Positions 50,876 through 60,109 are shown, numbered from the stretch's first letter. The stretch is 64,000 bases of DNA from Polyangiaceae bacterium (GCA_020633205.1 JACKEB010000014.1:607701-671700); one strand, 5' to 3'. Notes: generated from the sequence alone by a model not told the origin. Translations and numbers: made by a program.

Positions 50876-52321
50876 CTAGAATCCGTAGTCGGGGGTTGGA
50901 TTCGAAACGGGCGCCTTCGCTGTCGAGCCGCTCGAGGGCTTTGCGCTAGCTTTGCTGGGGGCTTGCTTCGAGGGTGCCTGGGGCGCCGTTTGCTTCGCCG
51001 CCGTTGCCTTCGTCGGCTTGGTGGTCGCGCCCGACTTGGTCGTTTGCGTGGGCACCTCTGCCGTCTCTTCTGGTTGGGGGGGAGGAGCTTCGTCGGGCGG
51101 AGTGGCTGCCTGACTGTCGTCCGAAGCAGATCCCGACGGAAGCGGAGCCGACTTGGCTTCGAGCGTTGGAGCTGGAGCGTCCGGTTCGCTCACCGACGCG
51201 GCGCCGGAGTGCACCGGCTCTGCGCTCACCCCCCGACCACCTAGCGCGAACCAAGCAGCAAGCACTCCCGCGACGGAGAGCACGCCGAGCGCTGCAAAGA
51301 CGCCGCCACGTCGGCTCTTGGGGGGTGCCAACGCCCGGCTGTCCGTCACGGACTGCGCCATGGTCGAGTGAGTCTGCGACTTGGCGTCGATCTCCGTGTC
51401 CGCGTAGGAGATCGCCGATGGCGGCTCGTTGTCCGCAGAGGAGCTGAGATCGACGAACGACGGCTGTTGGGCGCGAGGAACGCCGGCTGCCTCTTCCAGG
51501 GCCGTGGCCATCTCCTGAGCCGACGTGAAGCGCTGGTCGATGTCGCGGTTCAGCGCCTTGTCGATCCAAGCGTCCAGCTCTGCGGAGCCCACGCCCAAGC
51601 GGCCGTAGGGCGCAGGATACACCCCGCGTTCGATGGCCAGCACCAGGCCGGGGAAAGTCTCTGCTTCGAAGGGTCGTTGCCCAGTCAGTGCGTGATAGGC
51701 CACGACGCCGAGGGACCACAGATCCGCGCGGACATCGACGTGCTTCGCGCTCATCAACTGTTCGGGGCTCATGTAGTACGGGGTTCCGACGACGGCACCA
51801 GTAGAGGTCATCGCCAGATCCGTGTCGTCTGACTTAGCAACTCCGAAGTCCAGTATCTTGATGTGAGCGTCGCCCTCGGGATCACAAATGAAGAGGTTGT
51901 CCGGCTTGATGTCGCGGTGAATCACGCCCGTTGCGTGAGCCTTTGAGAGCGCCTTGCAAGCTTGGCGCACGACGGTGACGACCTCATTGATCGGCAAGCG
52001 CTTGAGCTGGCGGATGCGGTCGCGCAGGTCGTGCCCCTCGAGCAGCTCCATCACGATGTAGGGAACGCGCTCTTCGAGCATTCCCGTGTCGAATACCTGA
52101 ACCACGTGTGGGCTCTTGATGCGGGCGCTGGCGCGCGCTTCCCGAGTAAACCGCTCGCGGACCTCGGGCTGGCTCGCCAGCTCCTCGCTGATGAACTTCA
52201 CCGCGACCCGGATGCCGAGCCCCAGGTGTTCTGCCACCCAGACGCTCCCCATTCCGCCCTCTCCAAGCATGCGCTCGAGACGGATCTGAGGAGTGATGAG
52301 TGTGCCGGCAGTTAACTCCAC
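50876..52321 (-). CDS. Ser/Thr protein kinase, membrane-anchored
   Basis: A 481-aa Hanks-type kinase. Glycine loop: LGEGGMGSVWVAEH. ATP Lys in VAVKFISEE. Catalytic loop IHRDIKPDN, Mg loop DFGVAK, activation loop VVGTPYYMSPEQL. The domain covers about 12-280. A linker with Ser/Thr, one membrane helix (GGVFAALGVLSVAGVLAAWFALGG, split) and a Pro/Lys/Ala-rich outer tail follow. It starts GTG with AAGGGG ahead. It heads the operon kinase, TPR/PEGA, vWA-lipoprotein. This differs in architecture from the 31.7-kb kinase mainly in linker length. Confidence 0.93.
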   Translation of the reverse strand: MELTAGTLITPQIRLERMLGEGGMGSVWVAEHLGLGIRVAVKFISEELASQPEVRERFTREARASARIKSPHVVQVFDTGMLEERVPYIVMELLEGHDLRDRIRQLKRLPINEVVTVVRQACKALSKAHATGVIHRDIKPDNLFICDPEGDAHIKILDFGVAKSDDTDLAMTSTGAVVGTPYYMSPEQLMSAKHVDVRADLWSLGVVAYHALTGQRPFEAETFPGLVLAIERGVYPAPYGRLGVGSAELDAWIDKALNRDIDQRFTSAQEMATALEEAAGVPRAQQPSFVDLSSSADNEPPSAISYADTEIDAKSQTHSTMAQSVTDSRALAPPKSRRGGVFAALGVLSVAGVLAAWFALGGRGVSAEPVHSGAASVSEPDAPAPTLEAKSAPLPSGSASDDSQAATPPDEAPPPQPEETAEVPTQTTKSGATTKPTKATAAKQTAPQAPSKQAPSKASAKPSSGSTAKAPVSNPTPDYGF

Positions 52322-52629
52322 CGTACCCCTTTTACCATGCCCTCCGCCAGCGGGTGAGTTTCCGCATTCGGATTCACCCGCCCGCGAACTCGGGTGGTTG
52401 CGTTTTGCAGACCAGCGTATGGAGCAGGGTGGGTGCGCGGATCACCCGGGCGCTGTCTTCCGCACACGGACGTTTGTAGGTGCCTGCGAGGGCGCACGCC
52501 GCCTCTAAGGAGCAGGAGTCCTGAAATCATCAGACCTTTCCCGCCATGTTGCCCTAGCGTGCCGACATGCAGGCGAACTAACCGTCGCGCTCTTGTCCGT
52601 TGCCGTGCGGGAATGACGTCGCTGGGTGG
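52322..52629. other. Intergenic region, 308 bp, no gene seen
   Basis: It lies between the GTG of the leftward kinase and the stop of the leftward peroxiredoxin-like gene. The promoter of the kinase operon should be in it. Small frames here are antisense to each other and lack support. Confidence 0.4.
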
Positions 52630-53382
52630 CTACAGCTTTAGGTCGTCGATGACCTTCAGCAGCTGGGTTGTGCTTGGCCGTGTTTTGTAGTCGGTATCAG
52701 CGTGCGCCCACGCGAGCTTGCCGTCGTTGATGATGAAGATGGACGGAATAGCGATGGTGTGGTGCTTCTGACCGGTGCGCTGTTCGAGATCGATGCCGTA
52801 GCCCTTCAGCTTGGCGAGCCCTGAGTCGTCGAGCTGGTTCAATACGTTGAACGCCTTGTGGGCGACGAGCTCTGGGTCAGTCAAAACGGGGAAGGGGATC
52901 TTCCAGCTGGTTTGAGTCTTCGAGGCTTCGTTCGGTAGGTCGACGCTGATCGCTACTGGCGTGACACCGCGTTTCTGAAATTCGGGGTACGCCTTCGCCA
53001 AAGAGTGGATCTGGTAGTTGCAGAAAGGGCACCAACCGCCTCGATAGAACACCAGCATCAGCGTTCCGGTCTTCGCGAGCGCGTTCACGTCGACCTCGTC
53101 ACCCTCGCTGCTCTGCAGTTTGAGCTCCGGAAGTGGGCTGCCCAACTTGAGCCCAACGCCTTCGGGGAGCTTGCCCAGGTGGTCCGAGGCTGTATCGCTG
53201 GTTTCCTTGGCCATGGGCTTCTTGGCGGCCAGCGGCTTCTCGTTAGCCGTGGGCGCGGCGCTCGGGTTCCCTGCAGGCGAGCTTGTGCTCGCCTTGGAGG
53301 ACGGCTCGGCGCTGGGCTCTGACCCCGACTCGTTGCAACCAGCCACCACCAGAGCGGCCAAAAACACTGTAGATGCGCGCAT
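52630..53382 (-). CDS. AhpC/TSA (peroxiredoxin-like) lipoprotein
   Basis: A 250-aa precursor with MRASTVFLAALVVAGC signal, a Ser/Lys/Pro spacer (about 20-65) and a thioredoxin-fold domain. LMLVFYRGGWCPFCNYQIHS has the peroxidatic/redox CPFC pair at the usual position after the first strand. GVTPVAISVDLPNE, IPFPVLTDPELVAHKAFN and IPSIFIINDGKLAWAHADTDYKTRPS (split) complete the fold of the alkyl-hydroperoxide reductase/thiol-specific antioxidant family. Probably a periplasmic-side peroxidase or thiol reductase. Confidence 0.9.
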   Translation of the reverse strand: MRASTVFLAALVVAGCNESGSEPSAEPSSKASTSSPAGNPSAAPTANEKPLAAKKPMAKETSDTASDHLGKLPEGVGLKLGSPLPELKLQSSEGDEVDVNALAKTGTLMLVFYRGGWCPFCNYQIHSLAKAYPEFQKRGVTPVAISVDLPNEASKTQTSWKIPFPVLTDPELVAHKAFNVLNQLDDSGLAKLKGYGIDLEQRTGQKHHTIAIPSIFIINDGKLAWAHADTDYKTRPSTTQLLKVIDDLKL

Positions 53383-53464
53383 CTCGAGCGATACGTCGAG
53401 AAGGCTCGGTGGTTACCCATGCCGCGGTTTCTCTTTGAGGCGCACGTGCGCTACACCCGGCGCC

Positions 53465-54958
53465 GTGACTGGGGCGTTCTGGGCTGATGCATTTTGGGCG
53501 CGGGGGTTGGTCGGGGTGCTGTTCCTATCGACTACCGCCGGATTGGCGAGCGGCTGCGGCGGAAGCGGAGGCGGAGGCGAACCTCAAGCACCGCTCATGG
53601 ATCAAACAACGGCCGGGCGTGATCGCTGCATGTTGCAACCCGACGGTGATTCGCGCGTCTTCGTCGTGGAGTGGGACGCCACGGACCTCGCGAGCTTCGA
53701 AGCCGCAGCGCAGGACGATGTCGTGTTCGTTCAGCTCGAGAACTGCCAACTGCGCGTGCTGTATGGCTGCAAGGACGAGGCGCTGCACGGTCGCTACGGT
53801 CGGTACGATCAAATCCAAGCCACCAGCGGTACTCGGGAAGGCTTCGACATTCGCGACCAGACCGAGCTCAGCGCGAAGCTTCCGCTCGGTGCACTCTCAT
53901 TGGGAGGCCAAGTCAGCTCAGACCGCGGTCTGAAGCTGAGTTACTTCGTCGCTGGTCAGCGGCGGGCACTGCGCGACGATGTGTACCGTGAGGAAATAAA
54001 AGCGAACGACCGCTGCGCGAGCGCGACCCATTTCATCTCAAGCTACGACCTCGGGGCCTTCGAGCTGTATTCCGCTTCCCAACAAGAGCTGAAAGCAAAC
54101 GCTGCCGTCGCTGGATTCGGCGCCGAGGGCAAGCAGCGTGGAGCACATTCGCTGTTGAAGCACGGCGGCAAGCTCGACAGTTGTGACACCCACACTCAGA
54201 CCGAGTGCCGGGTACCGATCCGACTCACGGCTCGGGCGGTTCGCCCTGGCGTGCGACCGGCGGCGAGCTCAGCGGGCCTGACTCCGGAACAAGCGGCTGC
54301 CGCCGGAGATTCAGCGGCGGTGAAGGCCCAGGGCCAGATGAACGCGATGATGCTTAGGCTCTCTGCCGAGCGCAAAGAGGCGCTCGGAGATGGCGTCGGC
54401 TGCCTTCAGGATCTTGAGCGCGCGGACGCTACTGATAGCATCGGTGCCAGTGAGCATCGTTTCCGTATGGTCCGCGCCTGGTGCACGATGCGCGCGGGGC
54501 GTTGCGACGAAGGCAAGAAGCTCGCTCGTGAGGCACTCGCCGCCCAGGACCGCCAGGCGATGACCCCGCGCATGAGCGACGCACAGCTGGGCGCGCTGGT
54601 CGACCAACACGCTCAAGCCAAGTGCGTCACGAGTGGCGGGATGTCTGCGCCTGATCGCATGATGCGCGCTTTGCCCGGTCTTCAAGCGAGCCTCGCGGCC
54701 CAGGATGGCCCGGGCTGCGTGAAGGCCGGTGACGAGATCGCGGCGGCGCTCAAGTCTCTCAAGGGGCCGCCGGACGGCGCGATGAAGGGCGGCGTGATGG
54801 CGCTGCTCGGTGCAGCGCGCTGCGCCGGCGAGGCCAAGCTGTGCAAGGACGCGAAGCGTCTTCACGCGACGTATTACAAGCTAGAGAACCCGGGCGACTC
54901 CGCAAAGCAGGCCCAGGAAGACTTCGAGTTCATGCTCCCGGACTGCGCCAAGAAGTAG
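53465..54958 (+). CDS. Hypothetical lipoprotein with C-terminal helical repeat
   Basis: A 497-aa lipoprotein. GTG 53465 gives MTGAFWADAFWARGLVGVLF with lipobox ASGC. First domain (about 45-275): SRVFVVEWDATDLASFEAAA, QLENCQLRVLYGCKDEALHG, GGQVSSDRGLKLSYFVAGQ and FELYSASQQELKANAAVAGF, a beta-rich region with several Cys. Second (about 300-497): helical, TPR-like, with MRAGRCDEGKKLAREALAAQ, ALPGLQASLAAQDGPGCVKAG and MALLGAARCAGEAKLCKDAK. The frame before 53465 is antisense to the AhpC gene. No family recognised. Confidence 0.75.
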   Translation: MTGAFWADAFWARGLVGVLFLSTTAGLASGCGGSGGGGEPQAPLMDQTTAGRDRCMLQPDGDSRVFVVEWDATDLASFEAAAQDDVVFVQLENCQLRVLYGCKDEALHGRYGRYDQIQATSGTREGFDIRDQTELSAKLPLGALSLGGQVSSDRGLKLSYFVAGQRRALRDDVYREEIKANDRCASATHFISSYDLGAFELYSASQQELKANAAVAGFGAEGKQRGAHSLLKHGGKLDSCDTHTQTECRVPIRLTARAVRPGVRPAASSAGLTPEQAAAAGDSAAVKAQGQMNAMMLRLSAERKEALGDGVGCLQDLERADATDSIGASEHRFRMVRAWCTMRAGRCDEGKKLAREALAAQDRQAMTPRMSDAQLGALVDQHAQAKCVTSGGMSAPDRMMRALPGLQASLAAQDGPGCVKAGDEIAAALKSLKGPPDGAMKGGVMALLGAARCAGEAKLCKDAKRLHATYYKLENPGDSAKQAQEDFEFMLPDCAKK

Positions 54959-55011
54959 ATCCGGGACGCCCAGGAGTGCACTCCCCATCTTCTCTAGTAG
55001 GATGCTGGGAG

Positions 55012-55362
55012 CTAGCGCCGCACCAGCTCGGCGATCCTCCTCAACATCTCCGCGGGGCAACTGCCCTTGAGCAGTCGAGCATCTACGGTCGCATCGATCG
55101 GTTCGCTCCCCCCCGAGAAGAGCACAGCCTTCGTCGGAGGCTCCTGCGCACGCAGCTTGGGCAGGAGGACGAGCCCGTCCTCCCCGCGCAAGTTCCGATC
55201 GAGAATTGCGACCTGGAAGCGCTGGTGCTCGAGCTTCTCGACCGCGGTGCTCAAATCCGCCGCCTCCTCGACTTCGTAGCCTTCGTCTTCCAGTAGCCTG
55301 GCGAGGCCGAAGCGTGTGCCCGGGTCGTCGTCGACAATTAGTATTCTCGCTGCGCTCGACAT
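55012..55362 (-). CDS. Single-domain response regulator
   Basis: A 116-aa receiver: ILIVDDDPGTRFGLARLLEDEGYEVEEA (split), the phospho-Asp in VAILDRNLRGEDGL, and the hydroxyl residue in AVLFSGGSEP. The switch Lys of the last strand is in RLLKGSCP. No output domain. It overlaps the DHp-like gene by 25 bp and is the last member of the two-component operon; a shuttle or phosphate sink is likely. Confidence 0.9.
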   Translation of the reverse strand: MSSAARILIVDDDPGTRFGLARLLEDEGYEVEEAADLSTAVEKLEHQRFQVAILDRNLRGEDGLVLLPKLRAQEPPTKAVLFSGGSEPIDATVDARLLKGSCPAEMLRRIAELVRR

Positions 55363-55934
55363 GCCGCCTCCGCGAGTGTGATCGTCAGGCCCCGCTCGCC
55401 GCGTGTCGTCTCCGCGCCCAACAGATCGAACAAGTAGCGAGCACCCTCGACTTCGAACGAATCTTCGGCATGCTGACTCCTGACGAGCAGACGAACCGTG
55501 GTGCCAGCTTGTTCCACGGAAACGGGATGGCGCACCTCTACGTCAGCCAACAAGCAGAGCGCCGCGGCCAAATCGATGGTGGCCTGATTCGGAATGCATG
55601 AAGGCGTGCACGCCGGCTCGAGCCCGAGGGCGAACAGCGCTAACGCGACGGCGACCTCAGTGCTGACCTCGAAGTCGCATAGCGAATCGGACGGTCGCTT
55701 CAGCAGCTCTTCGGCGAGCGCCACCTCGGATTGAATCAGCTCGAGGAACTCCGGGAGTCTTGGCTCGGATTGCTTCCAGTCAGGGTGCAGCTTGCGGGAC
55801 AGAAAGAACGCCGCGTTTCGAATGCTCCCTAGCCGGTTCCGTAGGTTGTGTCGCTGGCGTCGCGACTGAGCCTCAGCGCGCACCTGCTCTGCCCGAGCGG
55901 AGACGCGGTAGACCAAGAAGCCAACACCTGACAT
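55338..55934 (-). CDS. DHp-like histidine phosphotransfer protein without clear kinase domain
   Basis: A 198-aa protein. RRQRHNLRNRLGSIRNAAFF is an H-box-like helix (H-N-L-R-N-R-L-G) with a second helix LPEFLELIQSEVALAEELL, as in DHp of histidine kinases. The rest (CDFEVSTEVAVALALFALGL, NQATIDLAAALCLLADVEV) lacks the N, G1 and G2 boxes of HATPase_c. This fits a ChpT- or ShpA-like phosphotransferase. It starts in the stop of the receiver gene (TGATG). Confidence 0.78.
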   Translation of the reverse strand: MSGVGFLVYRVSARAEQVRAEAQSRRQRHNLRNRLGSIRNAAFFLSRKLHPDWKQSEPRLPEFLELIQSEVALAEELLKRPSDSLCDFEVSTEVAVALALFALGLEPACTPSCIPNQATIDLAAALCLLADVEVRHPVSVEQAGTTVRLLVRSQHAEDSFEVEGARYLFDLLGAETTRGERGLTITLAEAACRAQREY

Positions 55935-56641
55935 CAGTTTATCCCTCGGGAGTCGGCGATGGTCTTGAGTAACCAAGGGACCTTGGGTGGTCGCCTGATG
56001 ATGAAGCCGGGGATGGCTGCCTTGGGCACTCGCTGATGGCCTTCGTCGGTGATGAAGACCAGCGTTACTTTTTCACCGTTCGCTGAGCGTCGGTTGAGCT
56101 CATCCAGGAACGCGCGGTTCACCAGCGTAGTGGCCGTTACGAAGACGTCTGCGTCGCGCAGCTCCAGCGCACAGGCGACGTTGCTACAAGCCACGGCTGC
56201 GACGAAGTGCTGTTTGAGGTCACCTGCCAGGACGGCCGCTTCAGCGGGATCGTCGACAACGACGACTACCGGACCGCGGCAGGCGTGCTCCACCACGCCA
56301 AGGAGCTGTTCCATGGGGAAAGGCTTGCTGACGATGGCAAACGCACCTTCGCCGATCGCGGATTCGACACGCGACTCGTTGGCGAACCCGGTTGCCATGA
56401 CGACCATCTGCTCGGGCTTTGCTCGGCGAATGGCGCGCAACATGTCCAGGCCATCCATGCCCGGCATCTGAAAGTCGGTGATCACGAGGGCGAAGTCCCC
56501 GGAAAGCAGCGCGTCGAGCGCCTGACTCGCGTCCTCAGCCGTGACCACGTCGTAGCCTTCCAGCTCGAGGTTCGCGGCGAGTGTGAGTCTCGCGCCAGGT
56601 TCGTCGTCCACCACCAGGATGCGTGTTGCTGCTTCGGTCAT
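55934..56641 (-). CDS. Response regulator with second degenerate receiver
   Basis: A 235-aa protein. First receiver (about 1-120): RILVVDDEPGARLTLAANLE, ALVITDFQMPGMDGLDML with phospho-Asp, and VVMATGF / IVSKPFPMEQ. The second half (about 125-235) has VVVVVDDPAEAAVLAGDLKQ and VFVTATTLVNRAFLDELNRR, a receiver-like fold without the normal Asp-Lys set. ATG 56641 overlaps the stop of the kinase (ATGA). Confidence 0.85.
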   Translation of the reverse strand: MTEAATRILVVDDEPGARLTLAANLELEGYDVVTAEDASQALDALLSGDFALVITDFQMPGMDGLDMLRAIRRAKPEQMVVMATGFANESRVESAIGEGAFAIVSKPFPMEQLLGVVEHACRGPVVVVVDDPAEAAVLAGDLKQHFVAAVACSNVACALELRDADVFVTATTLVNRAFLDELNRRSANGEKVTLVFITDEGHQRVPKAAIPGFIIRRPPKVPWLLKTIADSRGIN

Positions 56642-58133
56642 GCGCTTACCCCTCTGGCCTCGGTCGCTGGAAGTTGAATGACGGCGGTCGTTCCCACGCC
56701 TCGTTGAGACTGGTAGACGATGTGCCCCTGATGCTTCTCCACGATGCTGCGCACAATGGGCAATCCGAGGCCGGTGCCCTTGATCTTCTTGCTGAACAGC
56801 GGCTCGAAGATGTGAGCCAGGTCCGTCTCTTCGATCCCTCTCCATCGTCCTCGATGCGGATCTCGCAGGTATCGCTCTGGCTGAGCGTGTGTATCCGCAC
56901 GGTTCCGCCTCGCTCCGGGGGAATCGCCTCTACGGCGTTCTGAATCACGTTGCTCAGGACTTGCCGCATACGCGCTCGATCCAGGGATAGAGCGGGGAGA
57001 TCGCCTCCCGAGATCACTTCGACGTGAACGTTTGCGCGCACTGGAACGACTTCCACCGCCTCGGCAATCAAGAGACCCAGGTCGACATGACTGACGTCCA
57101 GCGGGCGCTCGCGCGCGAAGTCGAGCAGGTCACTGATGATGCGCGCGCTGGCGTCGAGTTCTCGGTCGACGAGTTTCAGAAATTCGTTGACCCGTTTGTC
57201 TTCCGCGAGCTCGGACATCGCGATGCGACGCGCGAAGTAGTGGTGTGCATTTCGGATCACTCCCAGCGGGTTACGCAGTTCGTGTCCGACAGCGCCCGCG
57301 AGTTGGCCCAGCGCGGAGAGCTTTTCTAGGCGGACGATTTGGGAGTGCTGTTGCTCCACCTCAGCCCCAGCCTTGGCAAGCGCGTGAGATGCGGTGCTGA
57401 GCGTACTTGCGAGGGTCACGAGTTCCGCATCGGGCGTATCGAGCCGAACCTCTTCTCCCAACGTGCCCTCGCCCAGGCGCTCCGCTGCCGACGTGAGCTT
57501 GCGGAGCCCGCCACCCACGCTATCTCGAATCGCGGCTAGCCGCCGGTGCACCCCGAGTGCGAGCAACAAGCCGATCACGACTTGAAGGGCCAGAAGGACT
57601 CCGCTTTCCGTGCGGATTCTAGAGTTCTCCTGGGCGAGGTCGTCCTCTTCGTCGAGGATGCGCTCATGGATCCTCTTCATCAACTGCCCTTGAACCCGGC
57701 TATGGCTGATGTGGTCAAGTACCGCCTCCCGGCGTCCGTCGGGGAGCGTGGTAGTTCCGGCTACCGCAGCCCGCAGCAGCCCGATCTCGTGTTCGAGTTC
57801 GCGCAGCGCTGCTTTTTCTTCTGCCCCGCCGTCTTCGTCGTCTTCAGCCTCGAGGTTCCCGATGGTGTCCAGCACCTTGGACAGTTCGCGATCGGCTGCT
57901 CGCAAGCCCTCATCCGGCTCCTGCTGACCGACGTTGCCGCGGGCTTCGGCCATGTAGGTCTGCAGGCGAATGGCGAGCTCACGGTGTAGCCCCAAGTCCT
58001 CGGTCGCCAATGCCACGATGGCGTCGTGCTGGCGGACGCGGACGAGGCCTGCCGCACCCACGAGCATCCCGGCGAGGCTTGCTAGCACGACGATCCTGCG
58101 GGTGCGCTGGAGCTTTCGTTCAATCGTCGGCAT
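56638..58133 (-). pseudogene. Sensor histidine kinase with a one-base frameshift in HATPase
   Basis: About 495 aa in the intact sense. Two membrane helices (VLASLAGMLVGAAGLV; VLLALQVVIGLLLALGV), a periplasmic helical domain, HAMP-like segment, H-box GHELRNPLGVIRNA and N-box VLSNVIQNAVEAI. After EIRIEDDGEG the frame changes to nonsense (SKRRTWLTSS). In another frame the true end reads IEETDLAHIFEPLFSKKIKG, GTGLGLPIVRSIVEK and TTAVIQLPATEARGVSA, with its TGA overlapping the next ATG (ATGA). One base is missing at about 56833-56838. The gene starts inside the end of the beta-barrel gene. Confidence 0.9.
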
Positions 58134-58896
58134 ATTCCTCGAGGAAATTGTGCTCCAGGCTGACTACGAGCGCAGCGCCGTAGTCGAGCCTGTCCGAGGT
58201 GTCCGGGGTCACGAGGAGTAGTGCTGCCCCTACTTCCACCGCGGCGCTTGGGGCCCAGCGAAAGCCGCTCGCCAGCGACCACGTGCTCTCTTCCGCAAAC
58301 ACGCGTGCGATTTCCAGGGTGGGGACGACCGCGCCGGGGACGGCTGGCCCAAGTGGGCCAAATATCGCTGTCGCGAGTGTCCCCTCCGTCTCTTCGAATG
58401 GGAGCGCGGGGTCGGTCTCGATAGAGCCCGAACAAGCTACGTGCAGATCGCCCACGGCCGCCTGAACGATGACGCTAGGTTCAACTCCGAACTGATCCTC
58501 GGCCAACGTTGAAGGACTCGGAAACGTGACCTCCAAGCCGCCCGTGAGGAGTACATCCTGGCTTAGCGGACCACCCGCGAGCGCCCCGATCCCCAACTGC
58601 CCCACCCCGTGTTGCGTTTCCCGGGAGTCAGTCGCCACCAGGTAGGGAACACTCAGTTCGGCCTGCAGGTTGTCGGAGATCCCATACTCCAGACCAGCGC
58701 TCGCTGACCCCGCCGTGAGTTCCGGTGCTCGCAAGGCATCCGCACGCAGCGTGAGCTGGACCTCGCCGTGCTCTTGCAGATATGCCGGTTCCGCGAGGTA
58801 AAGCTCTTGGAGGGCTTGTGCGCGCTCCTCCGCTGCCCACGCGGGGGAGGCCACGACGCATAAGACTAACAGGGAGCCCATCAGCACCCTAGCCAT
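58120..58896 (-). CDS. Outer-membrane beta-barrel protein of the two-component operon
   Basis: A 258-aa secreted protein (signal MARVLMGSLLVLCVVASPAWA). The mature part is a series of amphipathic strands (VQLTLRADALRAPELTAGSA, LEYGISDNLQAELSVPYLVA, LGIGALAGGPLSQDVLLTGG, STWSLASGFRWAPSAAVEVG) ending in YGAALVVSLEHNFLEEY. Resembles the transporter-type barrels that often accompany sensor kinases in proteobacteria. It overlaps the receiver gene upstream by 8 bp and the kinase downstream by 14 bp. Confidence 0.84.
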   Translation of the reverse strand: MARVLMGSLLVLCVVASPAWAAEERAQALQELYLAEPAYLQEHGEVQLTLRADALRAPELTAGSASAGLEYGISDNLQAELSVPYLVATDSRETQHGVGQLGIGALAGGPLSQDVLLTGGLEVTFPSPSTLAEDQFGVEPSVIVQAAVGDLHVACSGSIETDPALPFEETEGTLATAIFGPLGPAVPGAVVPTLEIARVFAEESTWSLASGFRWAPSAAVEVGAALLLVTPDTSDRLDYGAALVVSLEHNFLEEYADD

Positions 58897-59296
58897 TGAC
58901 CGCGCCTTGTAGCCGCTTGCGCGCGCGGCGTAGACGCGCAAACTGCGCCGCGTTGCGCACATATGCGAGCAGCACCTCGGGGTCGTAGGGTTTGCCGAGC
59001 ACCATCCCCGAGTTCCTGCGCAGTGCTCGGACGTCCGGGGCGTCCGGGTAGCCGGTGACGACGATTGCGATCAGCTCGGGCGCCGTTTGTTCCATGCTGG
59101 CGATCAGCTGCGCGCCCGTCCCGTCAGGCAGGCTGTAGTCCGTGATTAGGACGTCGAAGTCCTGCTGAGCTAGATTCCACCGCGCTGACGCGGCCGTGCC
59201 CACCGACGTGACGCTGTAGGCGTCGCACAGCAGCGCCTCCAGCGTCATTCGGACGCTTGCCTCGTCTTCGACGATCAGAACCCGGGGCCTATCCAT
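58889..59296 (-). CDS. Single-domain response regulator
   Basis: A 135-aa receiver starting MDRPRVLIVEDEASVRMTLE, with phospho-Asp in DVLITDYSLPDGTG, VVTGYPDAPDV, and the Lys in MVLGKPYDPE. It is the first gene of the six-gene operon (RR, barrel, kinase, RR-REC, DHp-like, RR). The frame is open upstream to 59371, but the receiver begins at this ATG. Confidence 0.9.
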   Translation of the reverse strand: MDRPRVLIVEDEASVRMTLEALLCDAYSVTSVGTAASARWNLAQQDFDVLITDYSLPDGTGAQLIASMEQTAPELIAIVVTGYPDAPDVRALRRNSGMVLGKPYDPEVLLAYVRNAAQFARLRRARKRLQGAVNG

Positions 59297-59541
59297 CTGG
59301 GACTGCAAACGGTCAGAACCCAGGAAGCTGAAGCCACCAGGAGCCGCTGTGCTCACCCCAAAGAGCCGCAAAACTAGCGCCGGCCGCTCAGTACGCGGCC
59401 CCGGTGTGCCTCACCCCCACAAGCGACGCAGGCGAGGACTAGAGCGTGGATGGCAGTCCGTAGGGCGGAGTCTCAACTGGCGCGTGGAACGAACCAAGCG
59501 GCGACTTCCTACGCGAGCCAGACTGCCTTAGATGCAGTCGC

Positions 59542-59973
59542 ATGGGTGACCGATTCGAGGGTGGCTGTCAGTGCGGAAACATTCGCTACTCCGTGGAGCG
59601 CCTGGGGCGCGCCTCGATCTGTCACTGCCGCATGTGCCAGCGGGCCCTCGGGAACGCGTTTGCACCGCTGGTGACGGCTCACGGTCTCGTGTGGCTCACC
59701 CACGAGCCGAAGCGCTTTCGATCATCGAACAAGGTGCAGCGGGGGTTCTGCGGCGACTGCGGGACACCCCTGACCTATGAGCCCGACGGCTATGGGGTGG
59801 AAGTCGCGATTGCGACGCTGGACGCACCCGAGCAAGTCGCGCCGGTGATTCAAGTCGGCACGGAGAGCCGCTTGCCGTGGTGCGATGGTCTGAATGAACT
59901 TCCGACGCGCACCAGCGAAGAGGCAGCAATGGTCGACGCCTTCCTCGAAGGCATCGTGTCCTATCAAAGCTAG
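59542..59973 (+). CDS. GFA family (glutathione-dependent formaldehyde-activating-like) protein
   Basis: A 143-aa zinc protein. Cys ligands: GGCQCGNIRYSV (C-x-C), ICHCRMCQRALGNAFAP (H-C-x-x-C) and RGFCGDCGTPLTYE (C-x-x-C). This is the full GFA signature in which two structural/catalytic zinc sites are built from seven Cys. The C-terminus is a short helix. The known S-hydroxymethylglutathione synthase activity has been questioned for the family; the substrate here is unknown. Divergent from the two-component operon. Confidence 0.92.
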   Translation: MGDRFEGGCQCGNIRYSVERLGRASICHCRMCQRALGNAFAPLVTAHGLVWLTHEPKRFRSSNKVQRGFCGDCGTPLTYEPDGYGVEVAIATLDAPEQVAPVIQVGTESRLPWCDGLNELPTRTSEEAAMVDAFLEGIVSYQS

Positions 59974-59995
59974 TGTCCTGTCTCCGTAGTTCGCT

Positions 59996-60040
59996 GCAAA
60001 ACTCGCCCGCCCCCTCGGGGTGTGGGCGTCCGAGTTTTGC
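59996..60040. terminator. Perfect hairpin after the GFA gene
   Basis: The 10-bp stem GCAAAACTCG / CGAGTTTTGC encloses a GC-rich inner segment that can pair further. It lies 23 bases after the GFA stop and before the convergent lipoprotein stop, so it may terminate in both directions. A T-run (TTTT) is only inside the stem. Confidence 0.6.
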
Positions 60041-60109
60041 GCCATCGCGCTACTTTTGAGACGAGGAAAGACTGTGTTGATTTGTTCAGCGAATCACAGA
60101 TTCGCCTCA

